From assembly GCA_023395555.1 (NCBI GenBank), contig JAEWYQ010000024.1, positions 1-64,000 of the forward strand: a stretch of DNA of 64,000 nucleotides. Reading direction: 5' to 3'. Positions 36,209 through 46,274 of this stretch are shown one piece after another (positions within the stretch are counted from its first letter, which is position 1; every line of letters starts with the position of its first letter). The translations under genes were made by a program, and so were the position numbers. The notes under the pieces were generated by a model. It did no database searches. It had not been told where the DNA came from and saw nothing but the letters and a program-made list of their open reading frames with translations. Source of the stretch: Bacillota bacterium (lineage in GTDB: Bacteria > Bacillota > Clostridia > Lachnospirales > Lachnospiraceae).

Positions 36209-38125
36209 TTACGCCTCCAGAACCCATACTCTCATCTGGTTCAGTCCCCGGTTCCCCCAGGCATAATATGGAATTGCTTTTATTTTCACCGTTTCTCTGA
36301 CCGGAGCCTCTTCCGTATAAAGCTCCTGGGTGTTGGTCTTTACCCTTATCCCCTCCAGGGTCAGAGGAATGATTCCGGACAGAAGATTTTCCTCATATTC
36401 TCCGGCCTCGATTACTGCCTCTCTGGGAATTCTCAGCTCCTGCAGTCTCTCTCCGTTATCCACGCCCTCCAGACAATATACGATGGGGCCGCGCATCAGC
36501 GCAACTGCTCCGGCATTGGCCCTCACCTCTGTGTTGGCATACATTCTGGTAACGGGCATATCGAAGCTTACCTGGATCTGGTCGCCCTTTTCCCAGTTTT
36601 TTTCGATATATACATAGCCATCCTTTCGCAGCTCCTGATAATTTATTTCCTTGCCATTGACCGTAAATACCGTATTCTTCGCATAAGCCGGAACCCTTAT
36701 GGCAAGAGTGAATTTCGATGCGTTCTTCGGGTCTACCGTATAGACCGCCTTGCCTTCCCAGGGAAGCTTTGCTTCCAGGGTGATATCCGCCGCCCCGGCT
36801 TCCAGCTTCGAGCCGATGAAGAGATGGGAATAGATGCAATCCTCTTTCTCATGCCAGATATACTTGCCCAGGGAGGTCAGCAGTCTGGCTACATTGGGAG
36901 GGCAACAGGCACAGGCATACCATCTGGGCCGTTCCGGCCTGACATGCCGGTAAATGGAGACCTTCCCCGACACCGAAGGATCCACCTCCAGCGGATTTAC
37001 ATAGAAGAATCTCTGGCCGTCCAGCTGCATACTGCTGATAATGCCATTGTAAAGCTCCTTTTCCATAATATCGGAGTATTTGGAAGAAGGGGAAATCTCC
37101 AGCATCTTATGGGCGAAGAAGACCATCGCCACCGAAGCGCAGGTTTCTGCATAGACCGTATCATTGGGCAGGTCATAATCAGCGGAAAATGCCTCCCCAT
37201 GGCTGGTGGAGCCGACTCCTCCGGTAATATACATTCTCTTCCGGGTGATGTTCTCCCAGAGGGTCTCACATGCCTTAATCAGGCTCTCGTCCCCGGTCTT
37301 TGCCGCCAGCTCCGCCATGGCGGTATACATATAGACCGCTCTGACGGCATGTCCTTCCGCCGTCTTCTGCTCCCTCACCGGTGCAAAGCTCTGGTTATAA
37401 TGGGTGTCCGCAGGGTCCATTCCAAAATGATTCCAGTCCCTCTTCTTCGCTTCTTCCTTAAAGTAATCCGGGTTCTGTCCCCGTTCATTGATAAAATATT
37501 CCGCCTCACGGAGATACTTCTCCTTCCCCGTAGCCCGGTAAAGGCATAACAGCCCGATTTCAATCTCCTGGTGACCGGGAATTCCCTTTTCCTTGTCGGG
37601 GCCGATCCGGTCAATGATGTGATCCGCCATCCGCTCCATGACCTTCAGCAGAGTATCCTTCCCGGTGGCCTCATAATAAGCGGCGGCGGCCTCCATCATA
37701 TGCCCGGCGCAATACAGCTCATGGCATTCCAGAAGATTCTGCCAGCGGTGCTCCGGTTCCTTGATTGTGAAATAAGTGTTGAGGTATCCGTCCTCCTGCT
37801 GTGCCGCTTCGATAATGCCAATGATTTCGTCCGCTCTCTGCTCCAGCTCCTGGTCCGGTTTTAAGACCAGGGAATACGCTGTTGCCTCCAGCCATTTAGC
37901 AAGGTCGCTGTCCTGGAATACCATTCCGTAGAACTCGCCCTGCTCCATGCCTGCCGCTATTTTAAAGTTCGCTATGGCATTGCTTTTCTCCGCGTCGGGA
38001 ACCTGGTTGTTTAATATCTTTTCCTGGTACGGTATTACAACATCGGTAACCAGCTCCTGACGCTTCGACCAGAAGCCGTCTGAAATTTTTACTTGATTTA
38101 CTTTACATTCCTTTGCTTTGCTCAT
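36209..38125 (-). CDS. GH127 beta-L-arabinofuranosidase
   Basis: A 638-residue cytosolic enzyme with the HypBA1 fold ((alpha/alpha)6 barrel, beta domains after about 430). It should release beta-L-arabinofuranose from Araf-beta-1,2-Araf units bound to hydroxyproline. The zinc/catalytic elements are visible: ETCASVAMVFF (Glu and Cys ligands) and Cys405-Ala-Cys407-Cys408 followed by PPN, where Cys407 aligns with the unusual cysteine nucleophile of HypBA1. Start supported by GGAGGAG. It is the last gene of a five- to eight-gene minus-strand run with peptidase, GH146-like, putative glycosidase and ABC genes. Confidence 0.92.
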   Translation of the reverse strand: MSKAKECKVNQVKISDGFWSKRQELVTDVVIPYQEKILNNQVPDAEKSNAIANFKIAAGMEQGEFYGMVFQDSDLAKWLEATAYSLVLKPDQELEQRADEIIGIIEAAQQEDGYLNTYFTIKEPEHRWQNLLECHELYCAGHMMEAAAAYYEATGKDTLLKVMERMADHIIDRIGPDKEKGIPGHQEIEIGLLCLYRATGKEKYLREAEYFINERGQNPDYFKEEAKKRDWNHFGMDPADTHYNQSFAPVREQKTAEGHAVRAVYMYTAMAELAAKTGDESLIKACETLWENITRKRMYITGGVGSTSHGEAFSADYDLPNDTVYAETCASVAMVFFAHKMLEISPSSKYSDIMEKELYNGIISSMQLDGQRFFYVNPLEVDPSVSGKVSIYRHVRPERPRWYACACCPPNVARLLTSLGKYIWHEKEDCIYSHLFIGSKLEAGAADITLEAKLPWEGKAVYTVDPKNASKFTLAIRVPAYAKNTVFTVNGKEINYQELRKDGYVYIEKNWEKGDQIQVSFDMPVTRMYANTEVRANAGAVALMRGPIVYCLEGVDNGERLQELRIPREAVIEAGEYEENLLSGIIPLTLEGIRVKTNTQELYTEEAPVRETVKIKAIPYYAWGNRGLNQMRVWVLEA

Positions 38126-38189
38126 GACTCCTCCGTTTGCTTTCCTTGTGTTTCATTATACTTTTATTTCTTTATTTCCTTTTCAGCTT

Positions 38190-39230
38190 TTACCCTATTT
38201 TGTTTCCTTCTATATCATACAGATTCGGCGTGTTGTCCCAGGGCGCCGGCAGCTTGGTATCCGGGTAGATCCGGGTCATGAGTTCATAGCCCTCTCTGTC
38301 ATACCTATATAATTCCTCTCTTGTATTGACCGGCCCTCTGGTGCCGTCCCATGCGCCGTCCTTCCCCTCCTCCATGACATTGAACCATATGGCGGAGAGG
38401 GTAGCGAAATATTCCTCATGATTGCTGATGGCATAGGTGTTAGGCCATTTATCCGCATTCTTTGCTGCCAAATGGGTCTGCTTCACCTGATTGCTCAGCT
38501 GCTTATCCTCCAGATAATCGATCCCGATCAGGTGGAGGCCATGGGCAAATTCATGAACTAAAATCATCTCATTTTTATAAGTGGTTGCCCGCTCTCCTCT
38601 GACAAAACGCATTACATTTACTTCGGATATGGAGGATACAGGGCCTTCCACGGTCCCTCCAAAGCCCTCCACATGGCGGTCCATCACATGGTAACCGCCC
38701 CTGTGTTCCGGTACGCTGTAAGCCGTTTCATGAATGCCGTAGATTGCCACTTCCGCCTTATGTTTACGCAGAACCTCAGCAACCTCAGGCACCTTAGACA
38801 GCATAATATCAATAATCTCCATTGCCTTGCCATGAACATGGACATCCACATCTTCACTGGATTTAATGACAATCCCGTCCTTCGTTGTTGTGAACACCTT
38901 ATAAAAGGGATCATAATCCACGGTATATTCTTTGGTATCATCCGCACACTCTCCATTGACGGCGCAGATTTCCTTACTTACGGCAACTCTCATATCCTCC
39001 AGACGTGACAGATCCACATCCTTTTCAAAGGTCAGAGTAGTCCGCTTCTCATCGCACTGATATACTGTCCCTGCTCCCCAATCCTCGCCGGGCTCTTCCA
39101 GCTTCAGCCGTTCACCGCCTACGGTGACAAAATAATTATCATTGCATCTTCCATTTTGTATTTCCTGATTCCAATATAATTCCAGGCGCCTCAAGTCAAT
39201 GAGTCTCGCTCTCTTAATCTCCGGTATCAT
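38190..39230 (-). CDS. Cytosolic zinc metallopeptidase-like protein (HEFAH)
   Basis: A 346-residue protein with no signal peptide. The zinc motif LVHEFAHGLHLIGID (near residue 226) is followed by a conserved-looking NHEEYFATLSAIWF with a probable third Glu ligand, the gluzincin pattern also found in bacterial toxin-like and glycopeptide peptidases. The N-terminal 100 residues form an unassigned domain. GGAG stands about 10 nt before the ATG. Placed between two beta-L-arabinofuranosidases, it may cut (glyco)peptides that carry hydroxyproline. The family is not named with certainty. Confidence 0.7.
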   Translation of the reverse strand: MIPEIKRARLIDLRRLELYWNQEIQNGRCNDNYFVTVGGERLKLEEPGEDWGAGTVYQCDEKRTTLTFEKDVDLSRLEDMRVAVSKEICAVNGECADDTKEYTVDYDPFYKVFTTTKDGIVIKSSEDVDVHVHGKAMEIIDIMLSKVPEVAEVLRKHKAEVAIYGIHETAYSVPEHRGGYHVMDRHVEGFGGTVEGPVSSISEVNVMRFVRGERATTYKNEMILVHEFAHGLHLIGIDYLEDKQLSNQVKQTHLAAKNADKWPNTYAISNHEEYFATLSAIWFNVMEEGKDGAWDGTRGPVNTREELYRYDREGYELMTRIYPDTKLPAPWDNTPNLYDIEGNKIG

Positions 39231-39255
39231 CTGTTGTCGTCTCCATTCTCATCAT

Positions 39256-39287
39256 GGTGTCAGGCACCGTCCTCGGTGCCTGACACC
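39256..39287. repeat. Perfect 14-bp inverted repeat (GGTGTCAGGCACCG) with nearby half copies
   Basis: GGTGTCAGGCACCG pairs perfectly with 39274-39287 around 4 nt, with no clean T-run. A half copy GGTGCCTGACACC lies at 39360-39372 and a degraded one near 39333-39347, both inside the 3' end of the GH146-like gene. This looks like a REP-type repeat. Confidence 0.8.
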
Positions 39288-39311
39288 CTTTCTATCCATC
39301 ATTCCATCACG

Positions 39312-41660
39312 TCATCTAACACCTTTACCGTTGGCTGCCTGACATCCTTCGTCCGTCGTGGTGCCTGACACCCTTTCCATACACCGTATATATGCCTGAA
39401 AACTCTCATGATACACCTGGTAGAGCGGTTTGAATACAATCCCTTTCTCTGTATAGAGGAATTCCAGACTGTTTTCCTTCTGAACTAAAATCTCCTCTAA
39501 TCTCCGGCCATCCTGCTTCAGGGTGATAAATTCCTTCTCTTCGGTAATTGCCGCCAAACAGTAGGGACCGTAGAAAACCGCCGCAATCTCTTTGTCATCC
39601 GGGGCCGCTTCAAGGCGCAGGGCGCAGGGGAAGGATACCTCAATAAAATCTCCCTCTCGGAAGCTTCCGTTAATCAGAAGATATCCGCCTTCTTCCTTCG
39701 GCTGGGATACGGTCTCCCCGTTGACACTGAGACAATAATTACCGCTACTCCAATCCGGTATTCTAATCTTCAAGGTAAGCCCCACGGCGCCAGCTCCGCT
39801 CATCGTCAGCCGGATATCTCCCGGTCTTATTTCATCGGCTGACAGCGTTACCGTGAGGTTCTTTTCCTTCCATTCCAATACGGAAGGGAGGAATTGATTG
39901 ATATACAGCTCATTCTCCCGGTAGAAATAGATGCTTTCCACATATTTAAAATGGTTCTCCAGACCGGTTCCATGACAGCAGGAGTTCTCCACATCAAAGC
40001 CCTTGGAATGTCCCGGTGCCAGGGGAAGGAAGTATATCGTTCCCCCGTTGGGTTCATGGTCGCAGGTGGAAAGAATGTGGTTGGTCATGGTTCTATCATA
40101 ATAATCCATGTATTTCTTCTCCGGCCGGAAAGCATACAGCTCCCTGGTCAGCTTCAGCATATTATAGGAGGCGCAGGATTCCGCGGTATTCTTTGTCAAT
40201 TGTCCTGCAATCTTATTAGGGGCATGGAACATCTCGCCCTCTCCGGTGCCGCCGATTGCATAGCAATGCGCCCCTGTTACCGCCTCCCAGAAGAATTCAG
40301 CAACATCATAATAGTACTTCTCCCCGGAGGCGCCAAACATTTTTATAGCTCCCACAACCTGGGGAATGTGCTGGTTGGCATGCATTTCATCCAGAGCATC
40401 CGCTTTAATGCTCATGGGATAGAACAGCTTGTCGTTGTCAAACAGCCTCGCTGCCTCCATGTATTCCGCCTTGCCGGTGATCCGGTACAGCTCCGCCATG
40501 GTTTCATTCATTCCGCCGAACTCTCCGGCGATATACATGCTCCACATCCGACTCCTCTGCTCATGGGTCAGCCGGGACAGCCGGGCATGTACCCAGTCTC
40601 CCACCTTGGCGACGATCTCAAGGGCTTTCTCGATTCCGGCCAGCTGATAGCAGTCCAGAAGTCCCGACATGATCTTATGCAGGGTGTAATAGGGAGCCCA
40701 TATCTTAGGATATCTGGTATACACCTCCAGCAGGTCAAACTGTTCCTCGGAATAAGCGCTTAAGAATCCGGGATGATATCCCTCCATCTCCTGGAAGGCT
40801 GCCTGGCATTCTCCCAGCACCTCCACCATATAAACAGCCTTTTTCCGGATGGCTTCATCCCTTACCGCACGGTAGCACAATGCCAGAGCCGAGAGATAAT
40901 GGCCTGTGGTATGTCCCCGCAGCAATCCGTCCGGTGAATCCCATCCGATCATCTCCGGTGCGCCCAGGGTGTCAAGCCCTGCCGCTCTTCTGAAATTATA
41001 CAGCATCTGGTCATCGTCTACGGACAGCAGGAACTCATGGCTGCGGTCCTGGGCGGCTTTGAAAGGACTGTCGCCGTACAATCTGACCTCCCCGGCGTCA
41101 AAGCCGTGGATTACATGAGTGTTATTCCCCTGGGGCTTCGCCCGGCGGACAGTTGCCTTCACCTTAGCGGTTACGGCAATCTTCGTGCCGTTGAGCACAC
41201 CGCTTTCCTCGTAGCTGCCTTCCTGTTCATATACCCTGCGTCCGCCATTCTCCCAGGTTACCGCATGGGTTATGGTACGTCCGTCGGCAGTATCAATGAC
41301 AGTGACCTCCGGAAGATAGAATTCTACTCCGGTGCCGGTCTCCAGCTCCATGGGATACTGTCTGGTCACCTGTATCTTATTTTCCTGCTCTAATACCGTT
41401 ACCGTATATACCCTGGTCTCCTCCGCCTCTCCATGGCGGAAGGTTGCACGCAGCTCAACCTCACGGTTGCCAATTCCAAAGGCGGGCCTTATTACCTTGC
41501 CTTCCTCCGTTATGATCTTATCATTGCTGGTCTCCCAGGTGATGGCAGACCCTGAGGGTCCCTTCGCCGGAAGCTTCAAATCAAATTCTACCGTATTCAA
41601 ATTGCCGAGATACAGCGCTTTTATGTCACTTTGTATGATTTCCAGATCCTGCTTGTTCAT
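39312..41660 (-). CDS. GH146-like (DUF1680) beta-L-arabinofuranosidase with N-terminal Ig-like domains
   Basis: A 782-residue enzyme if started at ATG 41660, which has AAGGAGG 5 nt upstream; an ATG five codons earlier does not. Residues 10-190 hold two bacterial Ig-like stretches (KLPAKGPSGSAITWETSND). The barrel follows: LRGHTTGHYLSALAL, YAIGGTGEGEMF, AESCASYNMLKL, and the Cys561-Cys562-His-Gly-Thr-Gly zinc/nucleophile motif shared with GH127/GH146. No signal peptide, so it acts inside. The last 20 residues are encoded by repeat DNA (see 39256-39287). Likely substrate: beta-linked arabinofuranose oligosaccharides. Confidence 0.88.
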   Translation of the reverse strand: MNKQDLEIIQSDIKALYLGNLNTVEFDLKLPAKGPSGSAITWETSNDKIITEEGKVIRPAFGIGNREVELRATFRHGEAEETRVYTVTVLEQENKIQVTRQYPMELETGTGVEFYLPEVTVIDTADGRTITHAVTWENGGRRVYEQEGSYEESGVLNGTKIAVTAKVKATVRRAKPQGNNTHVIHGFDAGEVRLYGDSPFKAAQDRSHEFLLSVDDDQMLYNFRRAAGLDTLGAPEMIGWDSPDGLLRGHTTGHYLSALALCYRAVRDEAIRKKAVYMVEVLGECQAAFQEMEGYHPGFLSAYSEEQFDLLEVYTRYPKIWAPYYTLHKIMSGLLDCYQLAGIEKALEIVAKVGDWVHARLSRLTHEQRSRMWSMYIAGEFGGMNETMAELYRITGKAEYMEAARLFDNDKLFYPMSIKADALDEMHANQHIPQVVGAIKMFGASGEKYYYDVAEFFWEAVTGAHCYAIGGTGEGEMFHAPNKIAGQLTKNTAESCASYNMLKLTRELYAFRPEKKYMDYYDRTMTNHILSTCDHEPNGGTIYFLPLAPGHSKGFDVENSCCHGTGLENHFKYVESIYFYRENELYINQFLPSVLEWKEKNLTVTLSADEIRPGDIRLTMSGAGAVGLTLKIRIPDWSSGNYCLSVNGETVSQPKEEGGYLLINGSFREGDFIEVSFPCALRLEAAPDDKEIAAVFYGPYCLAAITEEKEFITLKQDGRRLEEILVQKENSLEFLYTEKGIVFKPLYQVYHESFQAYIRCMERVSGTTTDEGCQAANGKGVR

Positions 41661-41698
41661 TGCAGCCTCCTTCATTTATTTTATTATCAGCAGCTATT

Positions 41699-44329
41699 TT
41701 ATTTCATTATGGTAAGCAATTCCTTCGCTCCTGTTATCGGAAGGTTTATTACGACCTCCTCATTCTCCTTTAACACTCGGATATCCTGTCCGATGCAAAG
41801 CTCACGGTCGCCCAGGCCTTCTGTCATAATCTTCAACTGAACGCACTGTTTACAATCTGTGCTGCCGGGATTCAATCCCGTTTCATCCAAGGTTATGGAG
41901 AGGCCGGACAAATCCTTTTTCATAATCATCGGTGTCTCCGCCGAGAAATGTCCCTTGTCCGCTTCAATATGAATTCGTCCCTCCGGACCCACATAGTGGA
42001 ATCTTCGCCCAATTCCATCCCAACAGGTCATGATGTACTCATCTTCCTTTTCTTCCAGAGAGCCTCCGTAAAGAACCGTCCCAAAGACAGGATCCTTGGC
42101 AAGAATCATCGCATTGCCCCGCAGCGCCCCGCAAAAGCCCAGATCAATCTCACAGGAATAGTACCAGGAGCCGAAGCCATGCTCCTGTCCCAGCCAGGTA
42201 GTTCCATGGTCCATGGGCTCAAAGCCTCCCCCTGCCGCACCGTCATGCTGCTTTCCGGGGAACCAGTAACCGTAATTGCTCTCCTCATCACCGCTATTTA
42301 ACAGCGCCCAGGAGCTTAACAAAGAACCGTATGCAAGGCGGAGAAGGGAATAAGGCTCCTCCGAATAATACAGTGCATAATCCAGGATCGCCATGCCTCC
42401 CATCTGGGACATATAGCTTAACAGGTATGCATTATTACGCCCCCGGTAATCGCTGCCGTACCAATAGTAGGCAGGCTCCAGCCAACCCCTGCAGGCAATA
42501 TTGCAGTCCATCTGGCTTTCATGGAATTGGACAACGGACCGATAAGGCACCGGTTTATCCCACCGGTCCTCCCTTTCCTTCATCTCGCCAAAGGAGTAGG
42601 CATCCTTTGCAAAGAAATTGGTGGATTCAAATCCGGTGGTATCAAAGGGATACTCGGACTGGAAGACATCCGAACGCTCCAGAACAAAATATTTTACCTT
42701 CCGGTTCCAGTGCATGGACAGTCTGCGTGCCTCCGCCTTCCTATCCTCCTGCTCCAGAGCAGATACGATTTCGGGAATAACACACTCATTGTAAAGGCCG
42801 GTCTTATAAGCAGACCACTCCTCCAACTCACTGGGAATCAAGAACATCGCCAGCGCCGTACGATAAGCCCTGTATAAATAAGTCTCCGCGGAGAGCTTTG
42901 TTGTAATATCCTTATAGTCCCTGGCAACCCGGTACAAGTTATAGTACATCAGTGCAATATGGGGATAATCATAGATACGCCACAGGTGGAGCTTTCCTCT
43001 CAGCCCCTCGTCCTGGGAATTCCGGTTGGTATACCAGTCCGGTATCCCGTAGATGCCATAAGGATAGGGCTCTTCCTCTGTCTGCTGAAGACCTCCCCAT
43101 ACAAAGTTCTCCACATAGTATTCCAGTGCATCCACTTCCGCCTGTACAGGATATTCCCTCAGCTTGCCGGACAGGAATGCCGGCTTCGATAATCCCGGAT
43201 CATCACAGGTTACTTCATAGATACGCCAGCCCTTGATATCATCATAATGATCCGGTCCCAGCATTACACCGGTCTTATTATTCCATTCTGCCAGAAGTCC
43301 GTTGTACCAGACCTGAGGATTTTTGTGCTGTTTATCTGCAATAAAAGCGCCGCGCTTCTTAATCAGGCTTTCCAACGCCTCCGTCACGAAGAAATCCACA
43401 TACATGGCGCGGCCGTCCAGATAATTCACCGTAACTCTATTCTCTCCAAGACGCTCCAGAATCACTTCATAGATACTGCGGTCTCCGTTTTTGGCCACCA
43501 GCTTCATCTTTGTCTGCCCGCTGTATTGGGGGCTCAGCGCCAGCTCATGCCTGCACCGCAGGCTCAGCAGCACCCTTTCCCTCCTGGGCACGGTCAATCC
43601 GGGAACCACGTCCACATCTACCTGATCAAACCGGACGAACACCTCTCTGGCCTCCTCATAATCCTCCGCCCAGGTATAGACGAACTCATAGAGTTTTTCC
43701 TCTCCCGGCTCCAGACTGATCCGGGTATCCCTGGGGTACACAAGGATATTCAGGCATTCCTTGTCCTTTTCCCCCTTCAAAATACGGGTGTCAAACCGGG
43801 AAACGGCAGTGCCGTTCTCCGGCATCAGCACCAGGAAGGGTCCCTTTCCGTCACAACGGATAAAGGTGCTGTGACTGCCATGGCCTCCGATATAATGATG
43901 CCCGATGACCTTGGCGGCAGCGGACTCATCCCAGGAAACCTCCGAATTGCAGGGCATGTCAAGGCTGACATTGCATAATACCAGCTTCGTATCCGCTATG
44001 TTTTTCACTCTCAGCCTGTGATGCAGCTCTTCATCCCTTAAAGAATACTCCGATTCAACCTCCAGGCAGCCATCCTGGGCCTGTCCCTGGTAGAACAGCT
44101 TTCTTTTTGCAATGACCTGGGGCTCCGTTTCCTTGTATTTCTCCTGTTCCGAGGGAAAGAATTCCTTCTTCTCCCCTTCGGCGGTCTCATAGGAGATCAG
44201 CGCCTTTGCAAAGGCCATATCCTTCCCGATGAACTGGGTTCCTTTCGTGTCACGGGGGCTGCTCAGGGCAAACAGCTCTCCCTTGGATACCTTTATATCA
44301 AAATATCGATTTGTCAAGTAGTACATCAT
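41699..44329 (-). CDS. Large putative glycosidase (DUF5695-like)
   Basis: An 876-residue cytosolic protein. The first 300 residues look like a beta-sandwich (LTNRYFDIKVSKGEL, LHHRLRVKNIADTKLV). The rest has the rhythm of an (alpha/alpha)6 barrel with aromatic-rich loops (WGGLQQTEEEPYPYG, NIACRGWLEPAYYWYG, GYWFPGKQHDGAAGGGFEP). The overall impression is of the DUF5695 family; catalytic residues are not known to me. It lies between the GH146-like gene and the permeases, with 12 bp to the latter, so it very likely acts on the imported arabinoside or glycopeptide. Confidence 0.65.
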   Translation of the reverse strand: MMYYLTNRYFDIKVSKGELFALSSPRDTKGTQFIGKDMAFAKALISYETAEGEKKEFFPSEQEKYKETEPQVIAKRKLFYQGQAQDGCLEVESEYSLRDEELHHRLRVKNIADTKLVLCNVSLDMPCNSEVSWDESAAAKVIGHHYIGGHGSHSTFIRCDGKGPFLVLMPENGTAVSRFDTRILKGEKDKECLNILVYPRDTRISLEPGEEKLYEFVYTWAEDYEEAREVFVRFDQVDVDVVPGLTVPRRERVLLSLRCRHELALSPQYSGQTKMKLVAKNGDRSIYEVILERLGENRVTVNYLDGRAMYVDFFVTEALESLIKKRGAFIADKQHKNPQVWYNGLLAEWNNKTGVMLGPDHYDDIKGWRIYEVTCDDPGLSKPAFLSGKLREYPVQAEVDALEYYVENFVWGGLQQTEEEPYPYGIYGIPDWYTNRNSQDEGLRGKLHLWRIYDYPHIALMYYNLYRVARDYKDITTKLSAETYLYRAYRTALAMFLIPSELEEWSAYKTGLYNECVIPEIVSALEQEDRKAEARRLSMHWNRKVKYFVLERSDVFQSEYPFDTTGFESTNFFAKDAYSFGEMKEREDRWDKPVPYRSVVQFHESQMDCNIACRGWLEPAYYWYGSDYRGRNNAYLLSYMSQMGGMAILDYALYYSEEPYSLLRLAYGSLLSSWALLNSGDEESNYGYWFPGKQHDGAAGGGFEPMDHGTTWLGQEHGFGSWYYSCEIDLGFCGALRGNAMILAKDPVFGTVLYGGSLEEKEDEYIMTCWDGIGRRFHYVGPEGRIHIEADKGHFSAETPMIMKKDLSGLSITLDETGLNPGSTDCKQCVQLKIMTEGLGDRELCIGQDIRVLKENEEVVINLPITGAKELLTIMK

Positions 44330-44341
44330 AGCCCTCCTAAA

Positions 44342-45238
44342 TTAAGCCTTTACTGCTCCGATTGTAATACCGCTCACAAAATATTTTTGAAAAAACGGAT
44401 AGATCACCAGCATCGGTATGGTTACGATCATGGTTACCGCTGCTCTCATGGAGGTGGGAGTCATATTCTTGAGCTCCTGCAGCCGCTTCTGGTCATCGAT
44501 GAGCTTGGCCACCTTATCCGCCTCTAACAGGATCTTTCTTAGGGTGAGCTGCAGCGTGTCATACCTGCCGCTGGAATTGTAAATCATTACATCAAACCAG
44601 GAGTTCCAGTGACCAACCGCCACCATGATGCCCACTGCCGCAAGCACCGGCTTACAGATGGGCAGAATAATTCGAAAATAAACTTTCAGCTCTGAGGCTC
44701 CGTCCAGCCGGGCGGATTCCGGCAGCGCTTCAGGAAGCCCTCTGATATAGGATGAGATCAGCAGCATGTTAAAGGCATTCACCAGACCCGGAAGCCAGTA
44801 TACCGTAAAGGACTCCGTAAGGCCGATGCTGCTGTACAATAGATAAACCGGTATCATACCGCCGGAAAAATACATGGTAACCAAAAAGCCATAGCTCAGC
44901 AGCTTGCTGCCCTTAAAATCCTTAATGGTAATGACATAGGCAATCAGCGCGGAACAGATCAGGCTGGTTGACGTACCCACCGCAACCCGGAGAACGGACA
45001 TCATGGTTCCCGACAGGAGATTGCTTCTCCGAAAGGCATAGAGATAATTAGCCAGAGTAAATTTCCTGGGCCAGAAGTACAGACCGCCCCGGATGGTATC
45101 CGATCCTTCATTAAAGGATACGATCAACTGATTCCAGAAGGGATAGATCATAACAAAGGCAAACAGCAGCATTCCCAAGGTATTAATAATATCAAATATC
45201 CGTGATCCCATGCTTTGTTTTAAAAATGATTTTTTCAT
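44342..45238 (-). CDS. ABC sugar permease, YtcP/LplC type
   Basis: A 298-residue MalG-class permease with six spans. The EAA loop is LPEALPESARLDGASELKVYFRIILPI and the end GITIGAVKA is typical. It pairs with the LplB-type permease 19 bp upstream. Confidence 0.9.
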   Translation of the reverse strand: MKKSFLKQSMGSRIFDIINTLGMLLFAFVMIYPFWNQLIVSFNEGSDTIRGGLYFWPRKFTLANYLYAFRRSNLLSGTMMSVLRVAVGTSTSLICSALIAYVITIKDFKGSKLLSYGFLVTMYFSGGMIPVYLLYSSIGLTESFTVYWLPGLVNAFNMLLISSYIRGLPEALPESARLDGASELKVYFRIILPICKPVLAAVGIMVAVGHWNSWFDVMIYNSSGRYDTLQLTLRKILLEADKVAKLIDDQKRLQELKNMTPTSMRAAVTMIVTIPMLVIYPFFQKYFVSGITIGAVKA

Positions 45239-45257
45239 ACTTACATAACCTCCCTAA

Positions 45258-46196
45258 TTAAAACAGCTTGGTTTCCATGACTTTTTCCGAAACCTTATTG
45301 CTGGCAATCACTAAAATAAATCCGATAATTGACTTAAATAAACCGACTGCTGTGGAGAAGGAGTATCTTCCTAATTGCAGACCATACCGGTATACATAGG
45401 TATCAATGGTCTCATATACATCCTTGGTCAGCGGGGTACCAATGAGCAGCTGTGCTTCATAACCGGCATTGAGGATACCCCCCAGTCCGAGAATGAACAG
45501 CAGCACAATGGTGGGGCGGATGGAGGGAATGGTTATGTGCCATACCTTTCCGAACCGGTTAATTCCATCCACGGAGGCCGCCTCATACAGCTCCTGGTCA
45601 ACCCCTGCGATAGCGGACATATAGACGATGGCGCTCCAGCCAATTCCTTTCCATATGTTAGCCGCCGTCAGCAAGGTCCAGAAATAATCCGCCTCGTTAA
45701 AAAATGCAACCGGCCTGTCCGTGAAGCCCAGACTCAGCAATAAGCTGTTAATCGTTCCTTCGCTTCCCAGCAGCATATACATAATGCTTGCCATAACAAC
45801 CCAGGAAATAAAATACGGCATATAGGATATGGTCTGAATCGTACGCTTAAACAATACATTTTTTACTTCATTTAAAAGCAGTGCAAAAATAATCGGTGCG
45901 GCAAATCCAACGGTCATACCGAGACCGGATATTACCAGGGTGTTCCGGAATATTTTCCCCATATCAGGGAGTTTAAAAAATTGAATAAAATATTTGAAGC
46001 CTACGAAGGTACTGTCTGTAAGGCTTTTTCCAGGCGTATAGTCAAAAAACGATATGACATTGCCGGCCAGCGGTATATAGCAGAATATCGTCGCCCAGGC
46101 CAGAGCCAGAACAGTAATAATCCATAATTCCTTGTGGCGTTTAAAGGATCTAGCCCATGAGCCGGGCTGACTCTTGCTTTTTGTTGTAGTTTTCAT
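45258..46196 (-). CDS. ABC sugar permease, LplB type
   Basis: A 312-residue permease with six spans and an EAA loop (LYEAASVDGINRFGKVWHITIP). N-terminal KTTTKSKSQPGSWARSFKRHKEL is cytoplasmic. It forms the channel with the LplC-type partner for the binding protein encoded 78 bp upstream. No ATPase gene is linked, as usual for this class. Confidence 0.9.
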   Translation of the reverse strand: MKTTTKSKSQPGSWARSFKRHKELWIITVLALAWATIFCYIPLAGNVISFFDYTPGKSLTDSTFVGFKYFIQFFKLPDMGKIFRNTLVISGLGMTVGFAAPIIFALLLNEVKNVLFKRTIQTISYMPYFISWVVMASIMYMLLGSEGTINSLLLSLGFTDRPVAFFNEADYFWTLLTAANIWKGIGWSAIVYMSAIAGVDQELYEAASVDGINRFGKVWHITIPSIRPTIVLLFILGLGGILNAGYEAQLLIGTPLTKDVYETIDTYVYRYGLQLGRYSFSTAVGLFKSIIGFILVIASNKVSEKVMETKLF

Positions 46197-46274
46197 TCAT
46201 GCACCTCATGTATACTTATATAGTAAGAAGGGGCAGTTAGACAATGCCCCCTCTTTGGCAGTTATAAGTAATTC

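Noticed and set aside
39256..39287. CRISPR repeat
   Set aside because: Copies are palindromic halves at irregular spacing with no unique spacers of regular length.
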